Both the position numbers and the translations under genes were made by a program. Positions 37,201 to 47,661 of a stretch of DNA of 64,000 nucleotides are shown in pieces. The notes beneath the pieces were generated by a model. That model saw only the letters and a list, made by a program, of their open reading frames with translations, did no database searches and had not been told where the DNA came from. The stretch lies in assembly GCA_903813345.2 (NCBI GenBank), contig CAIIXF020000010.1, positions 29,320,828 to 29,384,827 of the forward strand. The letters are read 5' to 3'. This DNA is from Owenia fusiformis (taxonomy: Eukaryota; Annelida; Polychaeta; Sabellida; Oweniidae). Numbering within the stretch: position 1 is the first letter of the stretch; the number at the start of each line of letters is the position of its first letter.

Positions 37201-40200
37201 CAGGAACCACATAGTCATCGGTTCGATTCCTATTAGCTACTGTAGTTTAGTGCTGTTTGCCTATTCTATTTGGCAATTGAATAAGGCTTTTAACGTTGCT
37301 TTATTTTCCTCTGTACCATTCACATTTGAGGCAGATGGTGGTCAACCTCTTGAGGTGTTTAACAGAGGATTTCAATGCGAGAATAATTCTCGATATATTT
37401 ATACATGTTATATGGGAACGGTTCTTGAACACTTACTAGGTAGATGAAAGTTGCCCAAGAACATTTTTGTGTTCAAAGATGCAAATCATAACGTAGTTGT
37501 CATATCCACGTTGCTTGACAGCTAGACTTCCTTCAAAATCAGGGTTCATTTTCAACAAGAGAATGTGAAACACCTGTAGATTTTAAGGATGAGAAGCGTG
37601 ATGGGGTTTTTAACACCTATATTGCAAGAAAGCAATATTGTGACATCTGACACTACAGTTCAATTGATGTGTAATACTATTAACTATTAGACATCAAGAC
37701 TTCTCACTTGAATTGTTTGTTGTTTCTGATTCAAAGATTATTGATGTTTAGAACATCATAGTCTTATTAATGTGAGTTTGCATTCTAATGAGTTTATTTA
37801 CTCATATTTTAGTGATAGTATACATGTTTGTTTATGACTAAACAGCTATATTAGAAGATACATGAAACGTATATCTTCCCCAGCAACTTTGTGGATAAAT
37901 TGCAGGTGTTTCTTACCAAGAGACGCAGAGTTTTTATCACACTATATATGCGATAAGACTAGAATGCTACTGAATTACTTGGTAGTCGTCTTATTTACCT
38001 GTAATTGTTGTAAATCGAACTCTCTAATGATATTTCTATCATGATATCGTACAAGATTATGCTTTACTAGTCTAGTAAATTTTCTGATGTCAGCATATAT
38101 TAGAGGAGGGTTTTCAGAACCAGTTCCTAAATGATCTTGTCCTGATAACTTCTTCTAGAGTCGAATGATTCTTTAAGGTTTTGAGTTAGTGTTGTGAATC
38201 AGTTGAACTTATTCACTCTTAACCATTATAATCCCTTTCTTGGGTTTGTACCAAGATCTAGGATTGTATTCAGCAGGTATCATTTAGACATGTTTGGATA
38301 CATGACTATCTAATTAACCGATTTTTTCAGAAAGTGTTCGGTAATATGCAAGTTTTATTGTTGAATTGTAAACAACCAAGCATACTCGACTAATAAGGAG
38401 GGTGTACATGGGTTCTTCAATGATTGAACATGTGATCCTAATGGCAATGAGTAAATGATGAATCTCTACGTAGTTTATCATTCAGACACAGCTTAGCCTT
38501 TAAGGGTTACAATGCTTTGCAGAAGCACTTATACCAGATGTTTAATATTTAATGTAATTTGGGATTTCGGAGTTATCACAATCCCAAGAATATTTAAACA
38601 ACTGGTGTTCAAAGTTCGAATATCATAAAGAGTCCGACATATGGTAACCGATGTAGTACTTTGTCTCACCTTTACTCAAAAGAGAGAACGAAAAGTTTGC
38701 ATTGATTTGAAGAACCAGATACATTTAAGGAACTTCAATATAAATTCCTTTAGATCTTTGGATCAAGCAATTATTAGCTGTTATCTATACATGTACAAGG
38801 TATACAGAAGTATACACATGTAGCTGTTAAAGAAGGGTCGAAAACGTTATGTCAAGACCAGTAACTACTTCTTCAATCTTTGTTTCTAGAAGTCGAGTGG
38901 AAGATATGTTTAAAGCAGGCACAATGGGCAGCTTAATTTACTTCCAAGTCATGTATGTAAGTCTAGGACTATGCAAGAAGATATTCTGACATTTTTCTTA
39001 ACTTTATGGCCAATCAGAATGTCAGAATTTGTACTGTGGTATAAGTTCGTTGTTGACCTTTGGTGGTTGAATTACCCCGCCATAGATAGACGTCCGTTTT
39101 TTATCATAGTGGCCAATTGAGTCATATATGAAATAATACTCAGTAGTTTTTTAGCATAGTGAATCTGTATAATTAGTTTTGTTAAGTGTTTAACACAGTT
39201 TAAACATTTCACCCCAGAACTTGTATTTGGTTACTAAGTTCCTTAGTCCCGAAGGCTTTAGGATGTAAAGTTGGGTTACCTAAAGTTGTAGGGTTGATCA
39301 ATTTGTAGTTTGTTGCAAATTTATTCTATTCCTGTGGTCTTTCTGCTGTTTAACCCACCGCCTACTTGGCTGGGATTCAGCACATAGTGGCAATATTAGT
39401 GTAAGTAGTTAAGGTTTGCGTAGTAAAATCTTAAAATTTAAAGTAATTTTAGTTTTTATTAGTAAACCATACTTACCTAATATTGCCACTACAAATATGT
39501 CCCTCCCTCCTCCTCCGCTTACAGCAGAATGTTCATAATTGTTATAGCGGAATAATTGAGGAATATCCGGGCATTTGTGCGGGGGTGCACAGTGTAATAT
39601 GCTCAAGAAATTCCCGGGAAGTTGGCCATAGATAGATTCAATGGTGGATGTTAGCACATAGTGGCAATATTAGGTAAGTATGGTTTACTAATAAAAACTA
39701 AAATTACTTTAAATTTTAAGAATTTTTTAATGTTTTATTCCCGTTTGCTTTATATAACTATTGTTTCAGCATTGAAGAAAAAACTGCTAAAGCTTGCAAA
39801 CAGGAAGGATGGGGATCTTGTTGCTGTATGGCTGCGGAGCATTATCACTCATATGTACTTTGTTGCAAACACCTCAGACGGGCAAGCTGCGATCGCTCAG
39901 GAGAGATGGCTGGCGCTCTTAAACCACATGATAGATGTCCATGAGCACCGTGACCATGAGCATTTTAAATCATGTGCTCATCCACCTGGCTATGAATGTA
40001 CAAAGGACTATTTTGAACCAGGTAATAATGAAATCAATAAAAATTTGCAACTAAATTAAGTAGAAATACTTTATTCGTCTTTAATAATCGCAAATTGTAA
40101 CCCACTAAATCAAAGCATATTTTCACTGGTACTCACCTAGTTACGCAGACGATACGTCAGCGTAACAAGATGGAAGAACTTCCGGGCTTCGTTTTCGGTA

Positions 40201-41478
40201 AGATATTTTTATTATTTCTCGATTCTACACAACTTGACTCGTAAGTGGTGTAGAATCAAGAAATAAAAATATCTTACCGAAAACAAAGCCCGGAAGTTCT
40301 CCATCTTGTTACGCTGACGTATCATCAGCGTAACTAGGTGAGTACCAGTGATTTTGGTTGAAAGCAGAAATATGTAATGAGTATCTGAATGGGATGATTA
40401 AATGTAATGGTATAATATTGTGGTGAAAATCAACCATTATTTCAACAACTTCTTCATTTTTCCTTGGCATGGCTGATTTATCTCCAGGTTCTGATATCTA
40501 TGAAGACTTGTCATCAATTTTGATGAATCATCGACTTCTTAAAGATGTGGGAAAACTTTCACCATGTGGGCAGACTGCTTCATTGGAGGGTTTCCACAGC
40601 CAGCTTCTCATGTTTTGTCCAAAGATGTATCATTATCATTATGATGGCATGAAAAGCAGGTGATATGCTATATTCTCTTTTTATTACTAGATCAAATTAG
40701 TACAGTTTTCCAGTATTGATTTAATATTATAGAAATGCAAAAAGTAAAATCAGATTAAAGGGTGTACCAATATTGAACCAGATCAATATGATGTTCAATT
40801 GTTACAAATTATCAAACTACTATTATTCTCAATTATCAAAAGGTTGTTGTTGAGTGTGCTGCACTATAACGAGAATGCTGGAAGAGAATATGCAAGGGAC
40901 AAAGATGGGAACCTGTATCTCAACATGATTTACCCTAAAGGCCGTCCCCACGAGGCAGTTGTTCGTAAAGTTCGCTGCCAAATGACTTTCAGTGAGTAAT
41001 TTGTTTTTTAATGTCCCAACAGTTTTCTTGTCTCCAATATTCCACAAGCTTGAAAATGGCGCAATGATTATCTAAATAAATTGCCCCAGATGTACACTGT
41101 TTTGTGGACTTGCACATCATTACATTTGGAGAAAAGGTTAAGATGTACATGTGAAACTATAAATACATGTATATGTCACTCAAGGTAGAGTTTCTGAAGG
41201 CGAGATTTACTACATGTACTAAGACTGGCAATACGCTGCTTGACACTGCATTCTATGGAAGTTGTTAGTCTTGTTTTCTTTATTTTAAATTGATTTCTAA
41301 TTTTCCAGACTATGTAGATGAGCTTGTAGATGAACTTGGTTCTCTAATGGACAACCGGGAATTGGGGAAAAGATATGTGAAAGAACTTGCTCGAACTATC
41401 CCAAGGCCACTTAGCCATGAGGAGCCAGAGCACGATAAAATGGAAATCTATAATAATCAATTCCCTAGATACCAGTAG
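25240..41478 (+). CDS. THAP-domain DDE transposase-type protein (Kolobok/P-like), 762 aa, 12 exons
   Basis: Exons 25240-25478, 25960-26062, 26494-26740, 27148-27397, 27800-28044, 28504-28602, 29043-29221, 29555-29738, 39770-40021, 40488-40659, 40843-40991, 41309-41478; 2289 nt with all phases consistent and no internal stop. Residues 1-80 are a THAP zinc finger (C5, C10, CSAHF with C54/H57, then AVPTI). Next come a Ser/Asp-rich acidic linker, a Cys-rich block (CVNCG...CQAC), then RNase-H-type pieces: GGDARCDSVGHSAKFG, LVTDRH, HYYDCWHVAK and SLEGFHSQ, which supply candidate D, D and E catalytic residues. The family is Kolobok-like by my recollection; P-element-like is the alternative. The intact frame over 16 kb with large introns suggests a host gene or recently mobile copy; I see no TIRs at the gene ends. 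The eighth intron holds a 9.5 kb insert. Confidence 0.8.
30500..31215. repeat. Degenerate ~190-bp tandem units inside the 9.5 kb insert
   Basis: Four recurrences of a block with TTGGTTGTCAGTCCACAA / GAAAACA..CTGTTCA followed by a second block with AGTCCCGATATGA. Examples are at about 30510/30596, 30880/30964, 31035 and 31110/31200. Inter-copy divergence is high. Confidence 0.5.
33150..36000. repeat. Tandem array of ~535-bp units inside the 9.5 kb insert
   Basis: CTTTAATCCCTAAGTATTCA followed by a GAGTTTTGTTCAC / ATCTGTTTGTTAG block recurs at about 33640, 34163, 35233 and 35774, multiples of ~535 bp. A more decayed unit begins near 33180. One unit position near 34700 is replaced by other sequence. 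Confidence 0.65.
36000..36465. repeat. Three tandem ~150-bp units
   Basis: TGATGTTCAAAGTACATCC..GAAAGGTTAAACTTGGC and CAATTTGGCGCATTATCATA recur at about 36010, 36160 and 36310 with only a few differences; younger than the adjoining 535-bp array. Confidence 0.7.
36466..39370. other. Non-coding body of the 9.5 kb insert
   Basis: No reading frame above ~100 codons and no recognisable domain on either strand. A lone B-box-like GGTTCGATTCC at about 37220 may be a relic of a tRNA-derived SINE. Confidence 0.4.
40124..40350. mobile_element. Palindromic MITE (227 bp), 5-bp duplication
   Basis: Almost the whole element is one inverted repeat of ~100-bp arms around a short loop near 40235; ends CACTGGTACTCACCTAG and its inverse. 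Flanks ATTTT on both sides (40119-40123, 40351-40355). Five-base duplications and CAC-starting termini occur in Transib-type elements, but this assignment is only a suggestion. It lies in the intron after the THAP-gene exon ending at 40021. Confidence 0.7.
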
Positions 41479-41574
41479 ATAGTTTATCACATGAATCAAA
41501 ACCGGACGATCCATTGGCTGGCAGTTCCCACATGTGCACCTGGAAGGAAAAGGAAATATTTCGCAAATTTGAAA

Positions 41575-43510
41575 ATTCAGTTGGTATTTGTAAAAATGGC
41601 AGGTGGTGAAATTTCTCATGTTATTGCCTTGTCTAGCATGGTACATGTAGCCAGTGGGACATGTCAAAAAGTGTTCAATGTATGAACATAAAATCTGAAT
41701 GTTCGGAGTTGGCGTCAGTAAAAATGGCAGGTGGTGATATGTCTAACATGGTACATGTAGCCAGTGGGACATGTCAATAAGTGTTCAATGTATGATCATA
41801 AAAACTGAATGTTCTCAGTTGGCATCTGTAAAAATGGCAGGTGGTGATATGTCTAACATGGTACATGTAGCCAGTGGGACATGTCAATAAGTGTTCAATG
41901 TATGAACATAAAATCTGAATGTTCGGAGTTGGCGTCAGTAAAAATGGCAGGTGGTGATATGTCTTACATGGTACATGTAGCCAGTGGGACATGGCAAGAA
42001 GTGTTCAATGCATAAACATTAAAACTGAATGTTCTCAGTTGGCATCTGTAAAAATGGCAGGTGGTGATATGTCTTACATGGTACATGTAGCCAGTGGGAC
42101 ATGTCAATAAGTGTTCAATGTATGAACATAAAATCTGAATGTTCGGAGTTGGCGTCAGTAAAAATGGCAGGTGGTGATATGTCTAATATGGTACATGTAG
42201 CCAGTGGGACATGGCAAGAAGTGTTCAATGCATAAACATTAAAACTGAATGTTCGCAGTTGGCATCTGTAAAAATGGCAGGTGGTGATATGTCTAACATG
42301 GTACATGTAGTTAGTGGGACATGTCAATAAGTGTTCAATGTATGATCATAAAAACTGAATGTTCGCAGTTGGCATCTGTAAAAATGGCAGGTGGTGATAT
42401 GTCTTACATGGTACATGTAGTTAGTGGGACATGTCAATAAGTGTTCAATGTATGAACATAAAATCTGACATGTTCGGAGTTGGCGTCAGTAAAAATGGCA
42501 GGTGGTGATATTTCTCATGTTATTGCCTTGTCTAGCATGGAACATGTAGCCAGTGGGACATGTCAATAAGTGTTCAATGTATGATCATAAAAACTGAATG
42601 TTCGCAGTTGGCCTCTGTAAAAATGGCAGGTGGTGATATGTCTAACATGGTACATGTAGTTAGTGGGACATGTAAATAAGTGTTCAATGTATGAACATTA
42701 AAACTGAATGTTCGCAGTTGGCATCTGTAAAAATGGCAGGTGGTGATATGTCTTACATGGTACATGTAGCCAGTGGGACATGGCAATAAGTGTTCAATGC
42801 ATAAACATTAAAACTGAATGTTCTCAGTTGGCATCTGTAAAAATGGCAGGTGGTGATATGTCTAACATGGTACATGTAGCCAGTGGGACATGTCAATAAG
42901 TGTTCAATGTATGAACATAAAATCTGAATGTTCGGAGTTGGCGTCAGTAAAAATGGCAGGTGGTGATATGTCTAACATGGTACATGTAGCCAGTGGGACA
43001 TGTCAATAAGTGTTCAATGTATGAACATAAAATCTGAATGTTCGGAGTTGGCGTCAGTAAAAATGGCAGGTGGTGATATGTCTAACATGGTACATGTAGC
43101 CAGTGGGACATGTCAATAAGTGTTCAATGTATGAACATAAAATCTGAATGTTCGGAGTTGGCGTCAGTAAAAATGGCAGGTGGTGATATGTCTAACATGG
43201 TACATGTAGCCAGTGGGACATGTCAATAAGTGTTCAATGTATGATCATAAAAACTGAATGTTCGCAGTTGGCATCTGTAAAAATGGCAGGTGGTGATATG
43301 TCTTACATGGTACATGTAGTTAGTGGGACATGTCAATAAGTGTTCAATGTATGAACATAAAATCTGACATGTTCGGAGTTGGCGTCAGTAAAAATGGCAG
43401 GTGGTGATATTTCTCATGTTATTGCCTTGTCTAGCATGGTACATGTAGTCATTGGGACATGTCAAAAAGTGTTCAATGTTGTATAACATAAAAACTGAAT
43501 GTTCAGTTTG
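41575..43510. repeat. 110-bp satellite with ~900-bp higher-order period
   Basis: About 17 units of 110 bp, each with AAAAATGGCAGGTGGTGATAT and ACATGGTACATGTAG..AGTGGGACATGTCAATAAG. Two unit types alternate (GTTCGGAGTTGGCGTCAGTA versus GTTCTCAGTTGGCATCTGTA). A longer unit type with TTTCTCATGTTATTGCC occurs at about 41600, 42500 and 43400, spaced ~900 bp, giving a higher-order repeat. It starts ~100 bp after the THAP-gene stop, so the first unit may lie in its 3' UTR. Reading frames here are repeat by-products. Confidence 0.9.
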
Positions 43511-44587
43511 TACCGTAGAAGACATGTAGTGATTATAGTCATCCATTTGTAGAGGATACCTAATAGAAGGGAAATTTTTTCAATAGTTGTATTCTTCATT
43601 TTTTAACGACGCACTGAGAATTTTTCCTTGCTCCACAGCAAAGAATTTGAAATTGCTGCTTTATCACACCTTGTGAAACAGCTGCGATTTCAAATCATTT
43701 GCTTTCGAGAGAGTATTATTGGTTGATGTGTCACTATTGAATGAACTACACACTATTTACATAATTTCCTTTTTATTAGGAAACCTGTACACATGTATGA
43801 ATATAATCGAGTACCAAACTGCCTTATATGGTGAAATATCACGAAATAAAATTTAAAGATGACCGTTAAATATCCACACCTTGCACACATGATATCCACA
43901 CCGCTTGTTTTCGGAATAGCACAGTTTGCATAGAGTGTAAAACCTGCAGTCTGGTTACATGTATTAATAGAATCTGAACTATTTTATTTAGGGCCTATTT
44001 TATTTATTATAGAATAAAAAAATAGAAATAAACTATCAGAATCTGACAAGTATATTGCACTTTGTAGAAATTTATGTTTGAATTGAAATAAATTATAACT
44101 GGTATCTGAAAATGGATAATGTCATGTCTCAATCTGAATGTTTATCCTGAATACTGTATACAACAGTTACAGATGATGAATGTAGGTCACAAAAAATTGA
44201 ATTCTAAACAACAACATGATACTAGTATTTAAACATTTTGGGTCTGAACATTTTAAGTTTTATGTGCCTTATTTTTAATAGTCTAGGCTTCATTGAGAAA
44301 ATGAGATTCAGTTGTTCACAAATGTGCCCTAGAAAAATTCTCCATACTTTCAAAAAGGCAACCCAAATTAATTTTCAAGTGTATAAATATATTTTTTCTA
44401 ACATTCCTTAGTCTAGCTACTAGAGTCTAACATCTAAAGAGATATAAAGAAAAGTCCAAACTCAAGAAAACAGTGAAAATGTTTTCCCCTGTCAGTTCTC
44501 GGCTAGTTTCCATATTTATTTTAAACAAAATGTCTGTGAAGTACATCTATGAGTAGAGTACAGCATGAGCTGTCGTATATTTTAAAT
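43511..44587. other. Intergenic, nothing recognised
   Basis: AT-rich sequence without convincing frames, TIRs or arrays. Confidence 0.4.
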
Positions 44588-44833
44588 TTACCATGAGTCC
44601 AGATCACTTGGATCATCAGGCAACGGGTACTTTCCAGAACCCTTGGACCCTGCCTTGGGCAACTTTGGCTTTTGCTTGGCCTTGGATCTTCGAACTGACG
44701 ACCCAGCTTCTGGCTCAAAGCTACACATTGTAGTCACACCCCTCACATCTGCCTCTATCTTCTCCCTGTTCAGCCCTCTACTGACAAACCCACTGTCGTC
44801 TCCACTTGAGCTGTCACTGTCGCTGTCATACAT
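44588..44833 (-). CDS. Small acidic/basic hypothetical protein or terminal exon
   Basis: Minus-strand frame of 81 aa from the ATG at 44833. It starts MYDSDSDSSSGDDSGF (acidic, Ser-rich), then has a middle part REKIEADVRGV..CSFEPEAGSS, a Lys-rich patch (RRSKAKQKPKLPKAGSKG) and the end DPSDLDSW. Composition is protein-like rather than random, but I recognise no family. It may be the last exon of a minus-strand gene whose upstream part lies around 45022-45196, where a frame begins MDVKKTLILSDKGVRTEL; the linking splice sites are uncertain. Confidence 0.35.
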   Translation of the reverse strand: MYDSDSDSSSGDDSGFVSRGLNREKIEADVRGVTTMCSFEPEAGSSVRRSKAKQKPKLPKAGSKGSGKYPLPDDPSDLDSW

Positions 44834-45239
44834 GTTTTTAACTTTCAAATTGTAGAATTTTTGTTCACAAATGGCTTTCAGTATTGAACCGGAAATAATG
44901 ACAAATCAGCTGTTTCTTATGCGCAAAATTGCGCATGTTTTCTGTTTTTAGATATATTTTCTTTTTTAATGCAATTTTTATTAGAATACAGTTTTATCAA
45001 CCCACTTTAACAATAGGTATACTAATTTATTATTGTGATGTAGTGTTGTGGATACGTAAATCGTACATTTTCTTCATGGTTGTAAAACTCCAGAAATATG
45101 ATTTCCGGTATCTGTACTTTCAATTTGCGCATACGGTTCTGAAGTTCAGTCCTAACACCTTTATCCGACAAAATAAGTGTCTTTTTCACATCCATTAATA
45201 TGGATAACGTTTTAAGATAAGCACAAATGGACACACTCT

Positions 45240-45365
45240 ATCAATCATTCTATAAATGACATAAAACCGTCAGCCATTAAAGGCCCGGGGATCTTCACAC
45301 ATTGATTACCACGGCGCGCGCGCTACATTGTTCACTTTGATGACGCGAAACCACGTGACTAAATC
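45240..45365. promoter_or_regulatory. CpG-rich segment with E-box, possible promoter of minus-strand small gene
   Basis: GGCGCGCGCGC, GATGACGCGAAACC and CCACGTGAC (CACGTG E-box) cluster within ~60 bp in otherwise AT-rich DNA, just upstream of the minus-strand frame beginning at about 45196. Confidence 0.25.
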
Positions 45366-46171
45366 TTGAGGTGAAATGAAAAACAACAAAATTCCGATGG
45401 AGATTTTTCTCCTAGTTTATTGATTCATTATAGTGAATTGTTGGGTTTGATACTCCTCAGTGCTGTTTCTACCGATTGAGGTATGTTCGTTTTGTCTAAA
45501 TGTGATGAAATAAGACCTGTCAAATAAGGTCTTGAACACTTATTAAGGCTCAATAATAAATGAATTAAACAAGCATGAGTATCACAGTACATCAGTGAGT
45601 TAGTGAATACTAGTCAAATAATATAACGTTTGAGAAATTCCCTCTGTGCGACCAACTCTAGTATTGAAAGCATACCCTGGGTCGTAACAATACCCCGAGT
45701 TTATGCTTTATTCGAGGAAAAACTGAAGATATTTAAAATAAGCAATCATTATGAGAATGGTTACATCCCCCCATTTTTGCACTTTGAATCTTAAAGTAAC
45801 ATATTTACACTTCTAGGCCGAATTTCGACAATCTAAGCGAAATGAGTCAAGAAAATAGTCTTACCTTTCTATTAGGATGGGTTCAGGTGCCAAAAATAAC
45901 TGATCCATGGATATATATCATTTTGAAATTTGGATGCAAGAAATATTTTTTCGGGAGCCATGTTTTTTTTACGACTCATAACAGGAAATAGATTATCTAA
46001 ATGAAAACTGAATTTACATCATCAATCCTGGTTTTGACTTAAAAATTTACCGATATAGATAAAATAAATATTATTAAAATGATTATTGACTATTTTTTTA
46101 TTAATCTTATGCAGTGATTCGACTGTCTTCCAAAGTTTATAACATAGGTTAAGAATTACAATGTTATTTCA

Positions 46172-46272
46172 TCATGCAAGTGTGTGGCCTAATGGAGTAA
46201 GGCGCGGAGTCATAGTTTTGATAGATGGAATCCAGCTGTCGGTGGTTCGATTCCCGGTCAAGACTAGGTTTT
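46172..46272 (+). repeat. tRNA-derived SINE head or tRNA pseudogene
   Basis: A box TGGCCTAATGG at about 46186 and B box GGTTCGATTCC at about 46245, followed by T runs. The T-stem and acceptor do not pair well, so a working tRNA is unlikely. Confidence 0.5.
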
Positions 46273-46760
46273 TTTTTCTTTTTTATTTATCTCTCAGACA
46301 CATTTTTTTTAAAAAATCTCTTTTTATACAACATATAGTCATATCTATTACTTTTTGAGGTTTTAGATTTTAGATACATCGTAAATGTGTTACTTTAAAT
46401 AACTTTATCGATAACACATCACGGGTCTTTTTGGAGATATTATATTTGAGCTTATAGTCTATTATAAGGAATACATTAGTAGATCGATTGTACAAATTGG
46501 TTGCAATTTTGTCACTCCCCAGTGATTCTACCTTAATAAAAAACAAGAAATCTCGCCTAAATCTTAGAATTATCTAAAATATACGTATGTTGTTTGAAGC
46601 TCAACAATTGTCAAATTTTAAAGCGACTGTCAGGTTGTCTAAATAGTACTCTTATTTTATCTCTCATTAATTTTATGATATCAATGATTAATTGAACCCG
46701 GAAGTAAAACGTTAAAGGAGTGTGATATTTTTTTTTCACCTACTAGTATATCAAATTAAT

Positions 46761-47128
46761 ATGTTTTGGAGAATTGCATATGTATTCGGAGCTATGGTTT
46801 TACCTTTGTTCCTCTGTCAAACTCTACCACGAACCTGGATACGTGAACCAGAAGACACTGTAGCAAATGTAGGAGATACAAAAACACTCTATTGTGAGCT
46901 AGATAACTTACCACAAGGGCACTTTGTGAAATGGTACATTGCATCCAGTAATCAAGATATTTCTACAAATTGGAAATGTGAATCAAAATTTCATTGGTGT
47001 TTATGAAATCACTGGAACATACAATCTTAGGATTATAAGTGTCACGGACAACAGGGATTTTACACAGTATTATTGCCAAGAGTTAATAAGCAATATTAAG
47101 AGCAAGACTGTCTCAGTCATTAAAGCAG
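46761..47128 (+). pseudogene. Frameshifted alternative first exon (signal peptide + Ig1) of the third receptor
   Basis: ATG 46761, leader MFWRIAYVFGAMVLPLFLC, then [26 protein letters not shown]. The frame then shifts near 46970 and continues as [26 protein letters not shown] in another frame to a GTAAGT donor. Length is 368 nt, one more than a phase-1 exon needs, so a single extra base (in AAATTGGAAATG) explains it. Intact sister exons are at 8991, 10426, 11252 and 47662. Either a dead cassette or an assembly error. CGGAAGT lies 62 bp upstream of the ATG. Confidence 0.75.
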
Positions 47129-47661
47129 GTAAGTAAGCCATGACATTCAACATTGTTACAACATATGTTGCTAGTTTTACATATACGAAAGAAATGCAGG
47201 ATGGTCTGATACAACTTGGGCACTTCTGACCTACATACTATTAATTAGAAATATTGCGATACTAGTGATAATGGCATTTCATCAGTGGCAAGAGAGGAAG
47301 TACACATAATGATTTAAACACGTAGTGAAACGTGTTAAAAATCAGTTTATATGCTATAATTTTGATCTGCGACATTGATAATACATCAACTTCTCCTGAG
47401 TATAGTCAGGAGTGTACGAGTACATGTATATGAATTGATAGCAATTAATTATGTTGGTAAAGAACTATTCGGATTTTCGCAATATTTGGATTTCGTTTAT
47501 CAAGTTGGTATAGAACGTTAGACCCGTAAATAAACAAAGTGTATTCAAGTGATAAATTGTTGACCTTCATCATTCTGACGAGGAAGTTTAAAACATGAAA
47601 TCAAAGTGTATATAGATCGTTCCATTATGTTTAGCGTTTGTCGAAAAATTCATGATCAAAT

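Larger units (their letters stand above)
30168..39721. mobile_element. DIRS-like element, 9.55 kb, broken/non-coding
   Basis: Inverted terminal repeats: 30197-30330 and 39550-39673, each carrying TAGTGGCAATATTAG and GGTGGATGTTAGCAC in opposite orientation. Each end has its own outer extension (left ~30 bp, right ~48 bp). At 39381-39491 the inverse of the left end is joined head-to-tail to the inverse of the right end (junction about 39428/39429). This is the internal complementary region that defines DIRS-type retroelements. No gag, reverse transcriptase or recombinase frame was recognised; the body looks thoroughly decayed or non-coding and has acquired tandem arrays. It sits in an intron of the THAP gene. 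Alternative: nested copies of a TIR element. Confidence 0.5.

Noticed and set aside
41344-42786. Minus-strand frames with repeated MTCPTGYMYHVRHITTCHFY
   Set aside because: They follow the 110-bp satellite, whose period is not a multiple of three; not a conserved gene.
46172-46272. Functional tRNA gene
   Set aside because: A and B boxes are present but the acceptor and T-stem do not pair; better read as a SINE head.
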